A stretch of 64,000 nucleotides of DNA, taken from the NCBI GenBank assembly GCA_020073445.1, contig JAIQFE010000023.1, positions 92,805 to 156,804 of the forward strand, in the 5' to 3' direction. The notes beneath the pieces were generated by a model. It saw only the letters and a list, made by a program, of their open reading frames with translations. It did no database searches and was not told where the DNA came from. This DNA comes from Terriglobia bacterium (GTDB lineage Bacteria > Acidobacteriota > Terriglobia > Bryobacterales > Bryobacteraceae). The position numbers and the translations under genes were made by a program. Shown in pieces: positions 29,553 through 38,163 of this stretch; the stretch's first letter is position 1; each line of letters starts with the position of its first letter.

Positions 29553-30191
29553 GTGCCCACTGACCTGATCGAGATTGACGCGGAGCGGCCATCGGAACGC
29601 GCCATCGAGCGCGCGGCCGCCGCAGTCCGCCGGGGCCAGGTGGTCGCGATTCCCACGGACGCGCTTTATTCCCTGGTGTGCGATCCGCTCAACCTGCACG
29701 CCGTCGGGCGAATCTTCTCCGCCAAAGGCCGCGAACAGGACCGCGCGTTGCCTATGCTCGTCAGTGACGTGGTGATGGCCGAAGAACTGACTAAAGAGAT
29801 CTCGGCCAGGTTCTACCTGCTCGCGCGGCATTTCTGGCCCGGCGAGCTCACGATTATCGTGCAAGCTTCGTCCCGTGTGCCCTTGAAAGTCACCGGGAAC
29901 ACCGGCCGCCTGGCGATGCGGCAATCCAAGTCGAAAGTCGCCAATGCTCTGCTCGAGCGGCTGTCACAACCCCTGATCGCCACCAGCGCGAATCTATCCG
30001 GCCAGCCCACCTGCACCAGCGGCATCGAGGTATTTGGCGTCATGGACGGCCGCGTCGACCTGGTGCTCGACGCCGGACCGGCCACCGGCCTGGGAGCCAC
30101 CACCGTCGACATCACCGAGCCATATTGGCGCGTGATCAAAGAAGGCGTCATTCCAGAGGCGGCGATCGCGGAGGTCCTAAAGGGCTCCTAG
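29553..30191 (+). CDS. L-threonylcarbamoyladenylate synthase (Sua5/YciO/YrdC family)
   Basis: This 212-residue protein starts at GTG 29553. It carries the YrdC-fold motifs GQVVAIPTDALYSLVCDP, FSAKGREQDRALPMLVSD, RHFWPGELTIIV, GRLAMRQS and LIATSANLSGQP. The enzyme makes threonylcarbamoyl-AMP from threonine, bicarbonate and ATP for the t6A modification of tRNAs reading ANN codons. No Sua5 C-terminal domain is present; the length is that of the YrdC/YciO class. It is followed by clpS after 1 bp. Confidence 0.9.
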   Translation: MPTDLIEIDAERPSERAIERAAAAVRRGQVVAIPTDALYSLVCDPLNLHAVGRIFSAKGREQDRALPMLVSDVVMAEELTKEISARFYLLARHFWPGELTIIVQASSRVPLKVTGNTGRLAMRQSKSKVANALLERLSQPLIATSANLSGQPTCTSGIEVFGVMDGRVDLVLDAGPATGLGATTVDITEPYWRVIKEGVIPEAAIAEVLKGS

Positions 30192-30192
30192 G

Positions 30193-30525
30193 ATGGCGAC
30201 CAAAACAACAGCGGCTCCCGAGTCCGGCGCCGCAAGTCAGGATCAGCTAACACCGTTGTTTCATGTGGTGTTGCTTGACGACGACGAACACACCTACGAT
30301 TACGTCATCGAGATGCTGATGACCATCTTCTGCCACTCGCCCGAGGCCGCCTTCCGGCACGCGGTGGAGGTGGATACCGACGGTCGCACGGTAGTGCTCA
30401 CCTGCGAGCGCGATCAAGCTGAGTTCGGCCGCGACCAGATCCACGCCTATGGCGCCGATCCGCGGATGCCGAATTCCAAAGGCTCCATGAGCGCAGTGAT
30501 CGAGCCGGCGGGGCGCGCCAGCTAG
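30193..30525 (+). CDS. clpS: ClpS-like ATP-dependent Clp protease adaptor
   Basis: This 110-residue protein has a flexible N-terminus of about 25 residues followed by the ClpS core: HVVLLDDDEHTYDYVIEML (the acidic DDDxxT loop recognises N-degrons), IFCHSPEAAFRHAVEV and a final strand with Met-Ser-Ala-Val-Ile. ClpS hands substrates with bulky N-terminal residues to ClpAP or ClpCP. The core is slightly divergent, with Asp where many homologues have Asn at the start of the loop, and no clp ATPase gene is nearby. It starts 1 bp after the preceding stop. Confidence 0.85.
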   Translation: MATKTTAAPESGAASQDQLTPLFHVVLLDDDEHTYDYVIEMLMTIFCHSPEAAFRHAVEVDTDGRTVVLTCERDQAEFGRDQIHAYGADPRMPNSKGSMSAVIEPAGRAS

Positions 30526-30575
30526 TTCTCCAACAGCTTTGACACCTTGTCGATCACCCATGCTCGAGGTCTGTC

Positions 30576-31781
30576 TTATTGCACGAACTTCTCTGCGATC
30601 TTTACCGCGATAGAGTGAGTGTCCGCAAAAGCGATGTTCGACGTCACTGCCACGACAATCCCGCGCTCGGGGAACGTCAGCAGAGACGCCACCGGTCCGC
30701 CCCAAAAATCACCGTTATGGCCGGCAGTGCGAACCTGTTTTCCCGCAAACGTCACGGGGTGGAGGTCCCAGCCTAGGCCGTAACCCGTCTCCATGCCCGA
30801 GGTCGTCCGCTGTGAGGTTTGAAGTGTCTGGACGGTGTCTCGCCGCAGAAGCTTACTGCCGTTAATCGCCATCCCGAACCGCACCAGATCGGATGGAGTG
30901 GACACGAACCCGCTGGATCCTGCGTGACAGGAATAGTCGAACTTGTGCAGCGGCAGCGGATTCAGGCCATACCTGGGATTCGCTAAGAACCTGGGGACGT
31001 AGAAAGTCACCTCGTCGGGAACGGCGTCCACACCCGATTCCTTCACGGTATTGAGCATCCCGAGAGGAAGAAACACTCTGTCCTGCAAGAACGCCTGGAA
31101 CGGCTTGCCCGCGGCAGTCTCGACGGCCGCGCTTAAAAGGATCCAGCCAAAGGTCGAATAGCGATATTCGGTACCCGGCTGGAACGACAGCGGATCCTTC
31201 GCGAAGAGGTTCAGTGCGTCAGACGGCCGCTCGCAGTGCTGGTAAATAAGGACTCCCTCATCCCAGTCTTCGGTCTTGACGCCGCCGACATGCGCCATCA
31301 GATGTCGGATGGTCAACGGCCATTGCTTCTGCGGAAACCCCGGCACGTAGGCCTGAATATCGTCGTCGAGCTTCATCCGGCCTTCTTCTAATAGCAGACC
31401 GATGGCTGCCGAGGTGAATACAGTAGCGGCAGTTCCGATTGGGAACCGGTCATCGAGTGTAACCGGCAAGCTGTTCTCGAAGTTCGCAAACCCAAAGCCC
31501 TCGGCCCACACGATATCGCCAGCGACGCCGACAGCCACCGAAATTCCCGGCAGGTTCTTCTCAGAGAGACTCGTGCGCACGATCTCGCGCCCTTTTTCCA
31601 CGGCGGCCGTCCACTTTGCCAAGGACGAAGAGTTCGTTACCGATGAGACGTTCTGCGGGCTGGGGTGAAGCTTCGGCGCGGTGGCGCTGATGTAGAGCCA
31701 CAGTCCTGGAATCCCCACCACGAGCAATCCCACACCCAACAGCATTATCGAAGCCCATCTCGGGATCTGGCTCTTCAGCAT
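30576..31781 (-). CDS. Serine hydrolase / class C beta-lactamase-fold protein lacking the SxxK nucleophile
   Basis: This 401-residue protein has an N-terminal membrane anchor (ASIMLLGVGLLVVGIPGLW) and then a beta-lactamase/LACTB-like domain. The fold landmarks are clear: ISVAVGVAGDIVWAEGFGFA, LDDDIQAYVPGFP, the Tyr motif YST at 208-210 and the HNG triad at 355-357. However, the segment that should read SxSK after FxIG is FPIGTAATVFTS: Thr117-Ala-Ala-Thr120 replaces Ser-x-x-Lys. Both the nucleophile and the general base are gone while the frame is intact. It may be a scaffold or binding protein, or act by another residue. It lies 20 bp behind the TIGR03435 gene and is likely in one operon with it. 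Confidence 0.85.
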   Translation of the reverse strand: MLKSQIPRWASIMLLGVGLLVVGIPGLWLYISATAPKLHPSPQNVSSVTNSSSLAKWTAAVEKGREIVRTSLSEKNLPGISVAVGVAGDIVWAEGFGFANFENSLPVTLDDRFPIGTAATVFTSAAIGLLLEEGRMKLDDDIQAYVPGFPQKQWPLTIRHLMAHVGGVKTEDWDEGVLIYQHCERPSDALNLFAKDPLSFQPGTEYRYSTFGWILLSAAVETAAGKPFQAFLQDRVFLPLGMLNTVKESGVDAVPDEVTFYVPRFLANPRYGLNPLPLHKFDYSCHAGSSGFVSTPSDLVRFGMAINGSKLLRRDTVQTLQTSQRTTSGMETGYGLGWDLHPVTFAGKQVRTAGHNGDFWGGPVASLLTFPERGIVVAVTSNIAFADTHSIAVKIAEKFVQ

Positions 31782-31801
31782 CCTAACCTCGCGCGCAGGG
31801 A

Positions 31802-32935
31802 CTAGTTCTCCGACGGCTTCGATACCTTGTCGATCACCAACACATCCGCGGGAGCCTTCGTCGCGTCCAGTTTCAACCCGAGTTGTTCCTGGACTGCGGT
31901 GAACAGATCCGGCAGGGCGTCCGCACCCGTCGCGACAGCGGCGGCGCGCTGGGCCGCGGAAGCACGCGGAAACTGGAACTCGTCGGGCCTCCAGTTGAGC
32001 GTGAAATCGTAGCGGTCCGTAAGACCGGTTCGATCAATGACGGGGCGGTCGAGCACGCGCAGCTGCAATTGGGCTGCGAAGTCAGCCATGGTGACGCCAC
32101 TAAACAGCGTTCTTCCCAAACCTTGCGCGCCGACCCTCTGGCCGTTGGTGGTATTCTTCACCATCTTGATGCCGGCCGGTCCATTTTTTCCGATGCTGAC
32201 GGTGTACACGGACAGTTCCCGTTTCTCCGTATGGAAGGAGAGGCCGAATCGGCTCTGCATCAGATTCTTTAGCATCGTACGGATCTGGACATCATTCGGC
32301 TCGCCTCCTGGAGGAAGCTTGGCGACAATTGCATACCCCTCCGTTTCGGCCCAACCCGGCAGCCCCGAGACCTGCGTCGGGTGAAGTTCGAATGTGAAAG
32401 TAATGAGGCCCGCGAGGCTGATGCTCCCAGCGCGCAATTCGGTAGCGGTTACGTTGAGGCCGAGGCCGCCCTGTTGCCCAGTCGGCTTGATAGACACGAC
32501 CTCGAATTCCGCCTTCGTGCCTTCGGGCAGCCCTTTCGGTGGCGCCGGAGGCGGCGGAAGTTCCCAAGCGGTCTCGGATGTGGCGCGTTTCAATGGCAAG
32601 GGGAGAGGATTCGTCCCCTGGGTCATCCCTTGGGTCAGAGTGCCAGTGATCGAGCTTCCATCCGTTTCGATCTTACCCTCGTAGTTCATGCCGTTCCCGG
32701 GAATCGCGATCTTGACGGCGTTCGCCTGGAGCGCGATGGTCCCGAGGTTTAGCTGGCGGCCGTTCGCAAGGTTATAGAAAGTTCCTTGATAGGCGTTCCC
32801 ATTCTTGTCGATCTTGAAGGCAAGCCGGATTCCGTCGTTCTGATTGGGAGGCATCAGCGTTCCCTGCCAGGTGCCCTCCAGCGTTTGCGCGGGCAGCGCA
32901 GCCGGAAGAGCTGCCAAGACTAACAAGAGCTTCAT
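31802..32935 (-). CDS. TIGR03435 family protein with an additional N-terminal beta domain
   Basis: The start is the second of two adjacent ATGs (32938, 32935) behind GGAGG. After a signal peptide (LLLVLAALPAALPA-QT) comes a domain of about 110 residues (LEGTWQGTLMPP, YEGKIETDGSSITGTLTQG, PLPLPLKR). That domain is normally found in front of acidobacterial serine peptidases and esterases. After a Pro-rich linker the TIGR03435 module begins (FEVVSIKPTGQQ, FDxTL-type block YDFTLNWRPDEF) and ends with VLVIDKVSKPSEN. Having this N-terminal domain here, next to a serine-hydrolase gene, suggests domain exchange between the two kinds of protein. Function unknown. Confidence 0.87.
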   Translation of the reverse strand: MKLLLVLAALPAALPAQTLEGTWQGTLMPPNQNDGIRLAFKIDKNGNAYQGTFYNLANGRQLNLGTIALQANAVKIAIPGNGMNYEGKIETDGSSITGTLTQGMTQGTNPLPLPLKRATSETAWELPPPPAPPKGLPEGTKAEFEVVSIKPTGQQGGLGLNVTATELRAGSISLAGLITFTFELHPTQVSGLPGWAETEGYAIVAKLPPGGEPNDVQIRTMLKNLMQSRFGLSFHTEKRELSVYTVSIGKNGPAGIKMVKNTTNGQRVGAQGLGRTLFSGVTMADFAAQLQLRVLDRPVIDRTGLTDRYDFTLNWRPDEFQFPRASAAQRAAAVATGADALPDLFTAVQEQLGLKLDATKAPADVLVIDKVSKPSEN

Positions 32936-33026
32936 CATGCCTCCAAGCACAACCGAAATAACTTTACCGTACAAAGCCCTTTCTGTCAATCAACATCAAT
33001 CGCGCCGGGTGTATTCTGTGAAGAAC

Positions 33027-34967
33027 ATGACATCACAGCGAATGAGGTTGTCTCTGGTCGGATTCCTTGGGATCGGTCTTTTTGTCTGCGCGACATTGGC
33101 GTTCGGACAGGTCAAGAAAATCGACGACAAGGTGCTGAAGAACGCCGGAAAAGGCACCGAGTGGACCATGAACGGCATGGACTGGGGCGAGCAGCGCTAC
33201 AGCACCATGACCCAGATCAATCCCGGGAATGTGAGCAAACTCGCGCCCGCGTGGTCGTATGAACTGGGTCCCGGTGGAGGCAACCAGCAGGCGACGCCAC
33301 TCTATTCGAACGGGATCCTTTATACCGTGACGAACTGGAGCATCGTCGCCGCTGTCGACGCGAAGACCGGCAAAGAGATTTGGCACTACGATCCGCAGGC
33401 GGATCGAACCATGACGCAGCCGGGGAGATCCCGACTTTGCTGTGGCGTGAATAGCCGCGGCGTTGCCCTGTACGAAGGTAAGGTGCTGGTCCCCGTCGTC
33501 GACGGGCGAATGCAGGCTCTGGACGCAGCGACCGGGAAGCTCCTGTGGTCTTCCTGGGCGATCCCGGAGCCGAAAGAGGGCGAGTACTCCCCATACTCGC
33601 TCACGATGGCTGCGCGCGTCGCGAAGGGCAAGGTGTTTATCGGCAATGCCGGCGCTGAGTTCCCTCCGTTTCGCGGATATGTCTCCGCCTTCGATGTGAA
33701 CACCGGCAAGGAACTCTGGAAGTTCTACACAACTCCTGGCGATCCTTCGAAGGGCTTTGAGAACAAGGCCATGGAAGCCGCTGCCAAAACCTGGGTGGGC
33801 GAATGGTGGAAGCAGGGCGGCGGCGGATCCATGTGGGACGGGATGTCCTACGATCCCGACGAGAACCTCTTGTATGTCGGAACCGGCAACGGCACGGTGT
33901 GGTCCGCGGACGTCCGTAACGGCGGCAGGCAAGCAGCGAATCCGGACAATCTCTACATCGCTTCTATCCTCGCCATCAATGCAGACACCGGTCAGTTGAA
34001 GTGGCACTACCAGTGCACGCCTGGCGATGAATGGGACTACGACGCGATTCAGCACCTTCTGCTGGCGGACATCCGCATCAACAATCGCAATCGTAAAGTC
34101 ATCATGCAGGCGAACAAGAACGGGTATTTCTACGTGATCGATCGCACGAACGGCGAATTCATCTCCGCGGCCGAGATGTCGCAAGTGAGCTGGGCCACGG
34201 GACTCGATCCCAAAACCGGCCGTCCCAATGTTCACCCCGACGCGCTCTATTCTTCCAAGAAGGGCGTGACGGTGTATCCGGTGCAGATGCACAATACGTC
34301 GCAGATGTCGTTCAATCCGAACACGGGCCTGATCTATGTTCCGATTGCCGCCGAAAACACATTCAGCTTCGTGGCGGCCGAGAGCTATGCTCCCACTCCA
34401 GGGAGCCAGAACTTCGGACTGAATCTGGGCGGAGCACGGGGCGGCGTGCCGATGGCATCCCCGCCTCCTCATGGACCCGACCGTAAGAATCCCGATGGAA
34501 GCAAAGTGCGCGGAGGAATTCTCACCGCGTGGGATCCCGCCACTCAAAAGGAACGCTGGTTCGCACTCGGCGGCGGACAATCGGGCGGTGGCACGCTGTC
34601 TTTGGCTTCGAACCTGGTGATTCAGACGCTGGGCAACGGACGCATGAAAGCGTTTACCGCGGACAAGGGTGAACCGCTGCTGGATATAGCATTGCCGGTT
34701 AATTCCGGCGTCGGCCCGCCGATGACCTTTATGCTGGACGGCAAGCAATACATCGCCGTCATGGGAGGAACCGGCGCTCAAGGACGTGGAGGTCCTGGGG
34801 GTGGTGGACGTGGAGGCGCTGCTGGGGGACCCGGACGAGGAGCGCCGCCAGCAGGCCCAGCGCCGTTTGAGCCGACGGCTGCCGCAGCCCAAAGCGGAAA
34901 TAACGCTCCGGCCGCACCTGCGGCGAACAACAATCCGAAACTGCTGGTTTACGCTGTTCCGAATTGA
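33027..34967 (+). CDS. PQQ-dependent dehydrogenase (quinoprotein alcohol dehydrogenase type)
   Basis: This 646-residue periplasmic eight-bladed propeller starts at ATG 33027, with a signal peptide ending near LAFGQ. It shows the quinoprotein pattern MDWGEQRYSTMTQINPGNV at the entrance, and a vicinal Cys pair (SRLCCGVNSRG) that in this class forms the disulfide ring over PQQ. It also has repeated blade motifs such as AVDAKTGKEIWHYDP, ALDAATGKLLWSS and CTPGDEWDYDAIQ. It would oxidise an alcohol or sugar and pass electrons to a cytochrome. The C-terminus carries a Gly/Arg/Pro-rich low-complexity insert (GRGGPGGGGRGGAAGG) before the final strand. No cytochrome c domain is fused. Confidence 0.92.
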   Translation: MTSQRMRLSLVGFLGIGLFVCATLAFGQVKKIDDKVLKNAGKGTEWTMNGMDWGEQRYSTMTQINPGNVSKLAPAWSYELGPGGGNQQATPLYSNGILYTVTNWSIVAAVDAKTGKEIWHYDPQADRTMTQPGRSRLCCGVNSRGVALYEGKVLVPVVDGRMQALDAATGKLLWSSWAIPEPKEGEYSPYSLTMAARVAKGKVFIGNAGAEFPPFRGYVSAFDVNTGKELWKFYTTPGDPSKGFENKAMEAAAKTWVGEWWKQGGGGSMWDGMSYDPDENLLYVGTGNGTVWSADVRNGGRQAANPDNLYIASILAINADTGQLKWHYQCTPGDEWDYDAIQHLLLADIRINNRNRKVIMQANKNGYFYVIDRTNGEFISAAEMSQVSWATGLDPKTGRPNVHPDALYSSKKGVTVYPVQMHNTSQMSFNPNTGLIYVPIAAENTFSFVAAESYAPTPGSQNFGLNLGGARGGVPMASPPPHGPDRKNPDGSKVRGGILTAWDPATQKERWFALGGGQSGGGTLSLASNLVIQTLGNGRMKAFTADKGEPLLDIALPVNSGVGPPMTFMLDGKQYIAVMGGTGAQGRGGPGGGGRGGAAGGPGRGAPPAGPAPFEPTAAAAQSGNNAPAAPAANNNPKLLVYAVPN

Positions 34968-34982
34968 GGAGCACCAGAACTT

Positions 34983-37688
34983 TTACTCGTTGCGCAAAGC
35001 CACTACAGGCTGCACTCGCAACGCCCGCAAAGCCGGGAAATAACACACCAAGAGCGCGATCCCGGCTAGCCCCGCGGCAGCCACAGCAAACGTGAGCGGG
35101 TCATTCGCGCTTACGCCCCACAGGAACGATCCGATGGCGGGTGTTGCCGCAAGGGCAACGACAAATCCCAAAGTAAGTCCGGCTCCGATTAACTTGAGAC
35201 CCTGCCCGATCACTAGCCTGAGCACATCCCCGGCCGTCGCTCCCAAAGCAACGCGAATGCCAATCTCATTGGTCCTCTGGCTCACCGTGTTCACCATCAC
35301 GCCGAAGATACCCGTCAAAGCCAGCACAACGGAAATGCCGCCGAACAAGCTCAGCAGCGTCGCATACTGCTGTACATCTTGAAGCTGTCCAGCGGCATAC
35401 TCCTCCACAGTGCGAATGCTCGACACCGGCAAAGCGGGCGAAACGTCGTGCAGAGCTGCGCGCAACGCAGGCATCACGGTAGCGGGATCCCCCGTCGTGC
35501 GCACGATAAAGCTTGGCACAAGAATCTCGAAACTCATGGTCATGTCCATGAAGCTCGGAAGCTGCGTCCTCGGAACATAGACCTGTGGCTGCGGTCTGGT
35601 CTGATACCGATCCTGCCGCACGTTCCCGACTATTCCCACAATCTCGCGCGGCAAATCGTCCACTACGTCCAACTGGATCTGCTGCCCGATCGGATCCTGG
35701 TTCGGGAAGAACTGGCGTGCCATTGCTTCATTGATCATCGCCACTGGCCGGACCTTCTGGCGGTCATTGCTGTCGATCGCTCGGCCCGCTTTCACCGGAA
35801 TTTCCAGCGTTTCGAAATAATTTGCACTCACCGGATACCACTCCGCGGACCAGATTCCTTGCTCGCTTTCGGAAATGTTCACGCCCGGGCGGGAGAACTG
35901 CACGCGCCTGGGTGCGCCGCCCAACGGCGGAGTGACGGCCGCGGTGGCGTGCAGCACGCCTGGGACTTGTTCCAAACGTTCGCGCACCCGCTCGCTTAGA
36001 GCATCGAAACGGCCGTCAAACAGTACCAGCAACCCGCCCGTTGGATTTTGGCGATTCGCGCCGCTGTAGAAAGTTCGGGAGAACGGAACCTGGATTACGG
36101 CGACGTTGCGAGGGTTTAGCCCGGTATCGGTCGTATTCAGGCGGATCAACGTGCGGATTAGCAGTCCCGATCCCGTCAACAGCACCAGTGCCAAGGCGAC
36201 TTGCGCCACCACGAATGCACCGCGCAACCGGCTGTTGCTTACGCTCGCAGTCAGACTTCGTCCCGACTCGCGCACTGCATTCATCAGAGCCGGTCTGGAA
36301 CCCTGCATCGCGGGCAGAACTCCAAACACCAGCCCGGTACCCAAAGAGATTGCGAACGTGAACGCAAGTACCCGCCAATCTAGGGAAACGTCTTGGAGCG
36401 CATGATTCGCTGCAAATGTTGTTCTTAGCACTGCCTGCACGCCGAACCACGCCATTACCGTGCCCGCGGCTCCCCCAGCCAGCGACAGCATTGTGTTCTC
36501 GACAAGCAACTGGCGAATGAGCCGGGCCCTGCTGGACCCTAACGCGACTCGGACCGCAAATTCCTTTTGCCGAGCGGCGGCCTGCGCCAACAACAGGCTC
36601 GCCGCGTTGGCGCAAGCGATTAGCAGCAGGATAAGCACTGCGCCTTGCAGCACCAGCAACGGCCGTCGCATAAAGCCAACGTAAGCGTCATGCAGAGATT
36701 CGATGCGGATTCCCCAACCGCGGTTCATCTCCAGTTCCTGGCCCAGGCCTGGTTCCAGAGTGCTCAGTCGAATCTGGGCCTGCTCTACGGAGATGCCGGG
36801 TTTGAGACGAGCGAACATGAAGAACACGCGATTGGGACTTCGCAGCGCGTTCGCGAGGTTTCTATCGGGCTGCGGCCGCCACAGGTCGATATCCGGGTTC
36901 ATCGTCTGGAAACCTTCGGGTGCCACCCCGACGATGTTGGAAGGGATGGAATCCAGGTAGATCTTTTTCCCCACGATATCCGGCGCACCGTGATACATTC
37001 GTTTCCACAAACGATAGCTGATCACGAGATCCGGGTTGGACTCGTCGGCATACCAGCGACCGAGCATCGGTTCGACACCCATTACCGCAGTCATACCGGT
37101 CGATGTCCACGCTCCCTGAATCCACTCCGGAGGCGTCTCGCCTTTCGCGTCCGGTGAAGCGCTAAATCCGGTAATCCGGATTGCGCCGGTTCTCTCAAAC
37201 ACGTCGGCGTGGTCGCGCACGAAAAAATACGTTCCTGAGTTGCTTCCAAGTTTCTGGTCTGACTGGTTTGGCGGAGAGAAGCGCACGGAAGTGAGCCGAT
37301 CCGCCTGCGGATATGGCAATTCACGGAGCAGTACTCCGTTTACCAGACTGAAAATCAGCGCGTTCGCCGTGATGCCGATCGCGAGACACAGGATGGAGGC
37401 AAACGCGAAAGTCTTCCGGCGCGCGAACGAGCGAAGCGCGAAGCGGACGTCAGCGATGGTTTGCTCCAGCCCTGCGAAGTTCCATGCCGAGCGCGTCTCC
37501 TCGCTCGCTCTCGCGCGGGACCCGAATTCCCTGCGAGCTTGCGCCACCGCTTCCTCTTTGGATAGTCCTTCGCTCTCCAGATCCGCGATCCTCGTTTCCA
37601 GGTGGAATTGAATTTCAGCGTCGAAATCTTCCTCGAAACGGTTTCGTCTTGTCAGATGAACCAATTTTCGAAGGATCTCTCCAAACAT
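34983..37688 (-). CDS. Acidobacterial duplicated orphan permease (ADOP; MacB/FtsX-type)
   Basis: This 901-residue membrane protein begins with the helical lead-in of ADOP proteins (FEEDFDAEIQFHLE, GLSKEEAVAQARREFG). Two FtsX/MacB permease units follow, each with a periplasmic core domain. Membrane segments include FAFASILCLAIGITANALIF near residue 95, a cluster around residues 340-480 and three near the C-terminus (LSLFGGISVVLALTGIFGVM, then LTFAVAAAGLAGIALLVCY). There is no ATP-binding subunit gene nearby, hence 'orphan'. A GGAGGG precedes the start. It is downstream of a PadR repressor gene (12 bp), the invariant partner in this family (TIGR03434 with TIGR03433). Substrate unknown. Confidence 0.94.
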   Translation of the reverse strand: MFGEILRKLVHLTRRNRFEEDFDAEIQFHLETRIADLESEGLSKEEAVAQARREFGSRARASEETRSAWNFAGLEQTIADVRFALRSFARRKTFAFASILCLAIGITANALIFSLVNGVLLRELPYPQADRLTSVRFSPPNQSDQKLGSNSGTYFFVRDHADVFERTGAIRITGFSASPDAKGETPPEWIQGAWTSTGMTAVMGVEPMLGRWYADESNPDLVISYRLWKRMYHGAPDIVGKKIYLDSIPSNIVGVAPEGFQTMNPDIDLWRPQPDRNLANALRSPNRVFFMFARLKPGISVEQAQIRLSTLEPGLGQELEMNRGWGIRIESLHDAYVGFMRRPLLVLQGAVLILLLIACANAASLLLAQAAARQKEFAVRVALGSSRARLIRQLLVENTMLSLAGGAAGTVMAWFGVQAVLRTTFAANHALQDVSLDWRVLAFTFAISLGTGLVFGVLPAMQGSRPALMNAVRESGRSLTASVSNSRLRGAFVVAQVALALVLLTGSGLLIRTLIRLNTTDTGLNPRNVAVIQVPFSRTFYSGANRQNPTGGLLVLFDGRFDALSERVRERLEQVPGVLHATAAVTPPLGGAPRRVQFSRPGVNISESEQGIWSAEWYPVSANYFETLEIPVKAGRAIDSNDRQKVRPVAMINEAMARQFFPNQDPIGQQIQLDVVDDLPREIVGIVGNVRQDRYQTRPQPQVYVPRTQLPSFMDMTMSFEILVPSFIVRTTGDPATVMPALRAALHDVSPALPVSSIRTVEEYAAGQLQDVQQYATLLSLFGGISVVLALTGIFGVMVNTVSQRTNEIGIRVALGATAGDVLRLVIGQGLKLIGAGLTLGFVVALAATPAIGSFLWGVSANDPLTFAVAAAGLAGIALLVCYFPALRALRVQPVVALRNE

Positions 37689-37700
37689 GACGCTTCCCTC

Positions 37701-38024
37701 CTATGCCGAACGCATCACTAACTGAATGGACTTAATCAGCTGGTCGAAATCGCTCGCCTCCCGTTCCAGCTGTTTCCGTCCCTCGGGCGTCAGTTGGTAG
37801 AATCGAGCTCGCCGATTGTTGTCCGACGTCCCCCATTCGGCTTTAAGCCACCCCTTGACTAACATGCGGTTCAGAGCCGGATAGAGCGATCCGTCTTCGA
37901 TCTGGAGCCCGCCGCGGGATGCATCTTGTATCCGGCGTGCGATGGCATACCCGTGTAATGGCCCTGAGGCCAGCGTCCGAAGCACCATCATGTAGAGTGT
38001 CCCGGGCAAAAGTTCCTGCGTCAT
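37701..38024 (-). CDS. PadR-family transcriptional regulator (TIGR03433 type)
   Basis: This 107-residue winged-helix regulator carries LPGTLYMMVLRTLASGPLHG, GLQIEDGSLYPALNRM and NNRRARFYQLTPEGRKQL, the standard PadR DNA-binding core with a short C-terminal dimerisation helix. It is the first gene of a two-gene unit with the ADOP permease and probably represses that unit. A candidate operator lies 22 bp upstream of its start. Confidence 0.95.
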   Translation of the reverse strand: MTQELLPGTLYMMVLRTLASGPLHGYAIARRIQDASRGGLQIEDGSLYPALNRMLVKGWLKAEWGTSDNNRRARFYQLTPEGRKQLEREASDFDQLIKSIQLVMRSA

Positions 38025-38045
38025 TCCAATCCTTCCCCTGTCCAG

Positions 38046-38057
38046 ACTATATATAGT
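38046..38057. promoter_or_regulatory. Candidate PadR operator palindrome
   Basis: A perfect 12-bp palindrome ACTATATATAGT lies 22 bp upstream of the padR ATG, in the divergent region shared with the next TIGR03435 gene. PadR-type repressors of this group favour AT-rich TATA-containing dyads overlapping the promoter, and it stands out against the surrounding GC-rich DNA. The TATATA could also be the minus-strand -10 box. Function is inferred from position and symmetry. Confidence 0.6.
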
Positions 38058-38163
38058 TCAGAAATGGACAGCCGTCAAGCCGCGTTCCGCCCGGAGAATC
38101 CTCTGCCCGATTTACCCATATTTTCCGCGAACTTTTTTAAATCTCCCGTCGTAAGGGAAAAAC

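Noticed and set aside
27484..29592. A 702-codon open frame antisense to the methyltransferase/MTHFR gene
   Set aside because: It lies opposite a highly conserved enzyme in high-GC DNA, where third-position bias keeps the complementary frame open; the translation has no recognisable motif and an Asp/His/Arg-rich composition typical of such shadows.
33033..34892. A 619-codon open frame antisense to the PQQ dehydrogenase
   Set aside because: Same codon-bias artefact; the sense frame carries signal peptide, Cys-Cys and propeller motifs.
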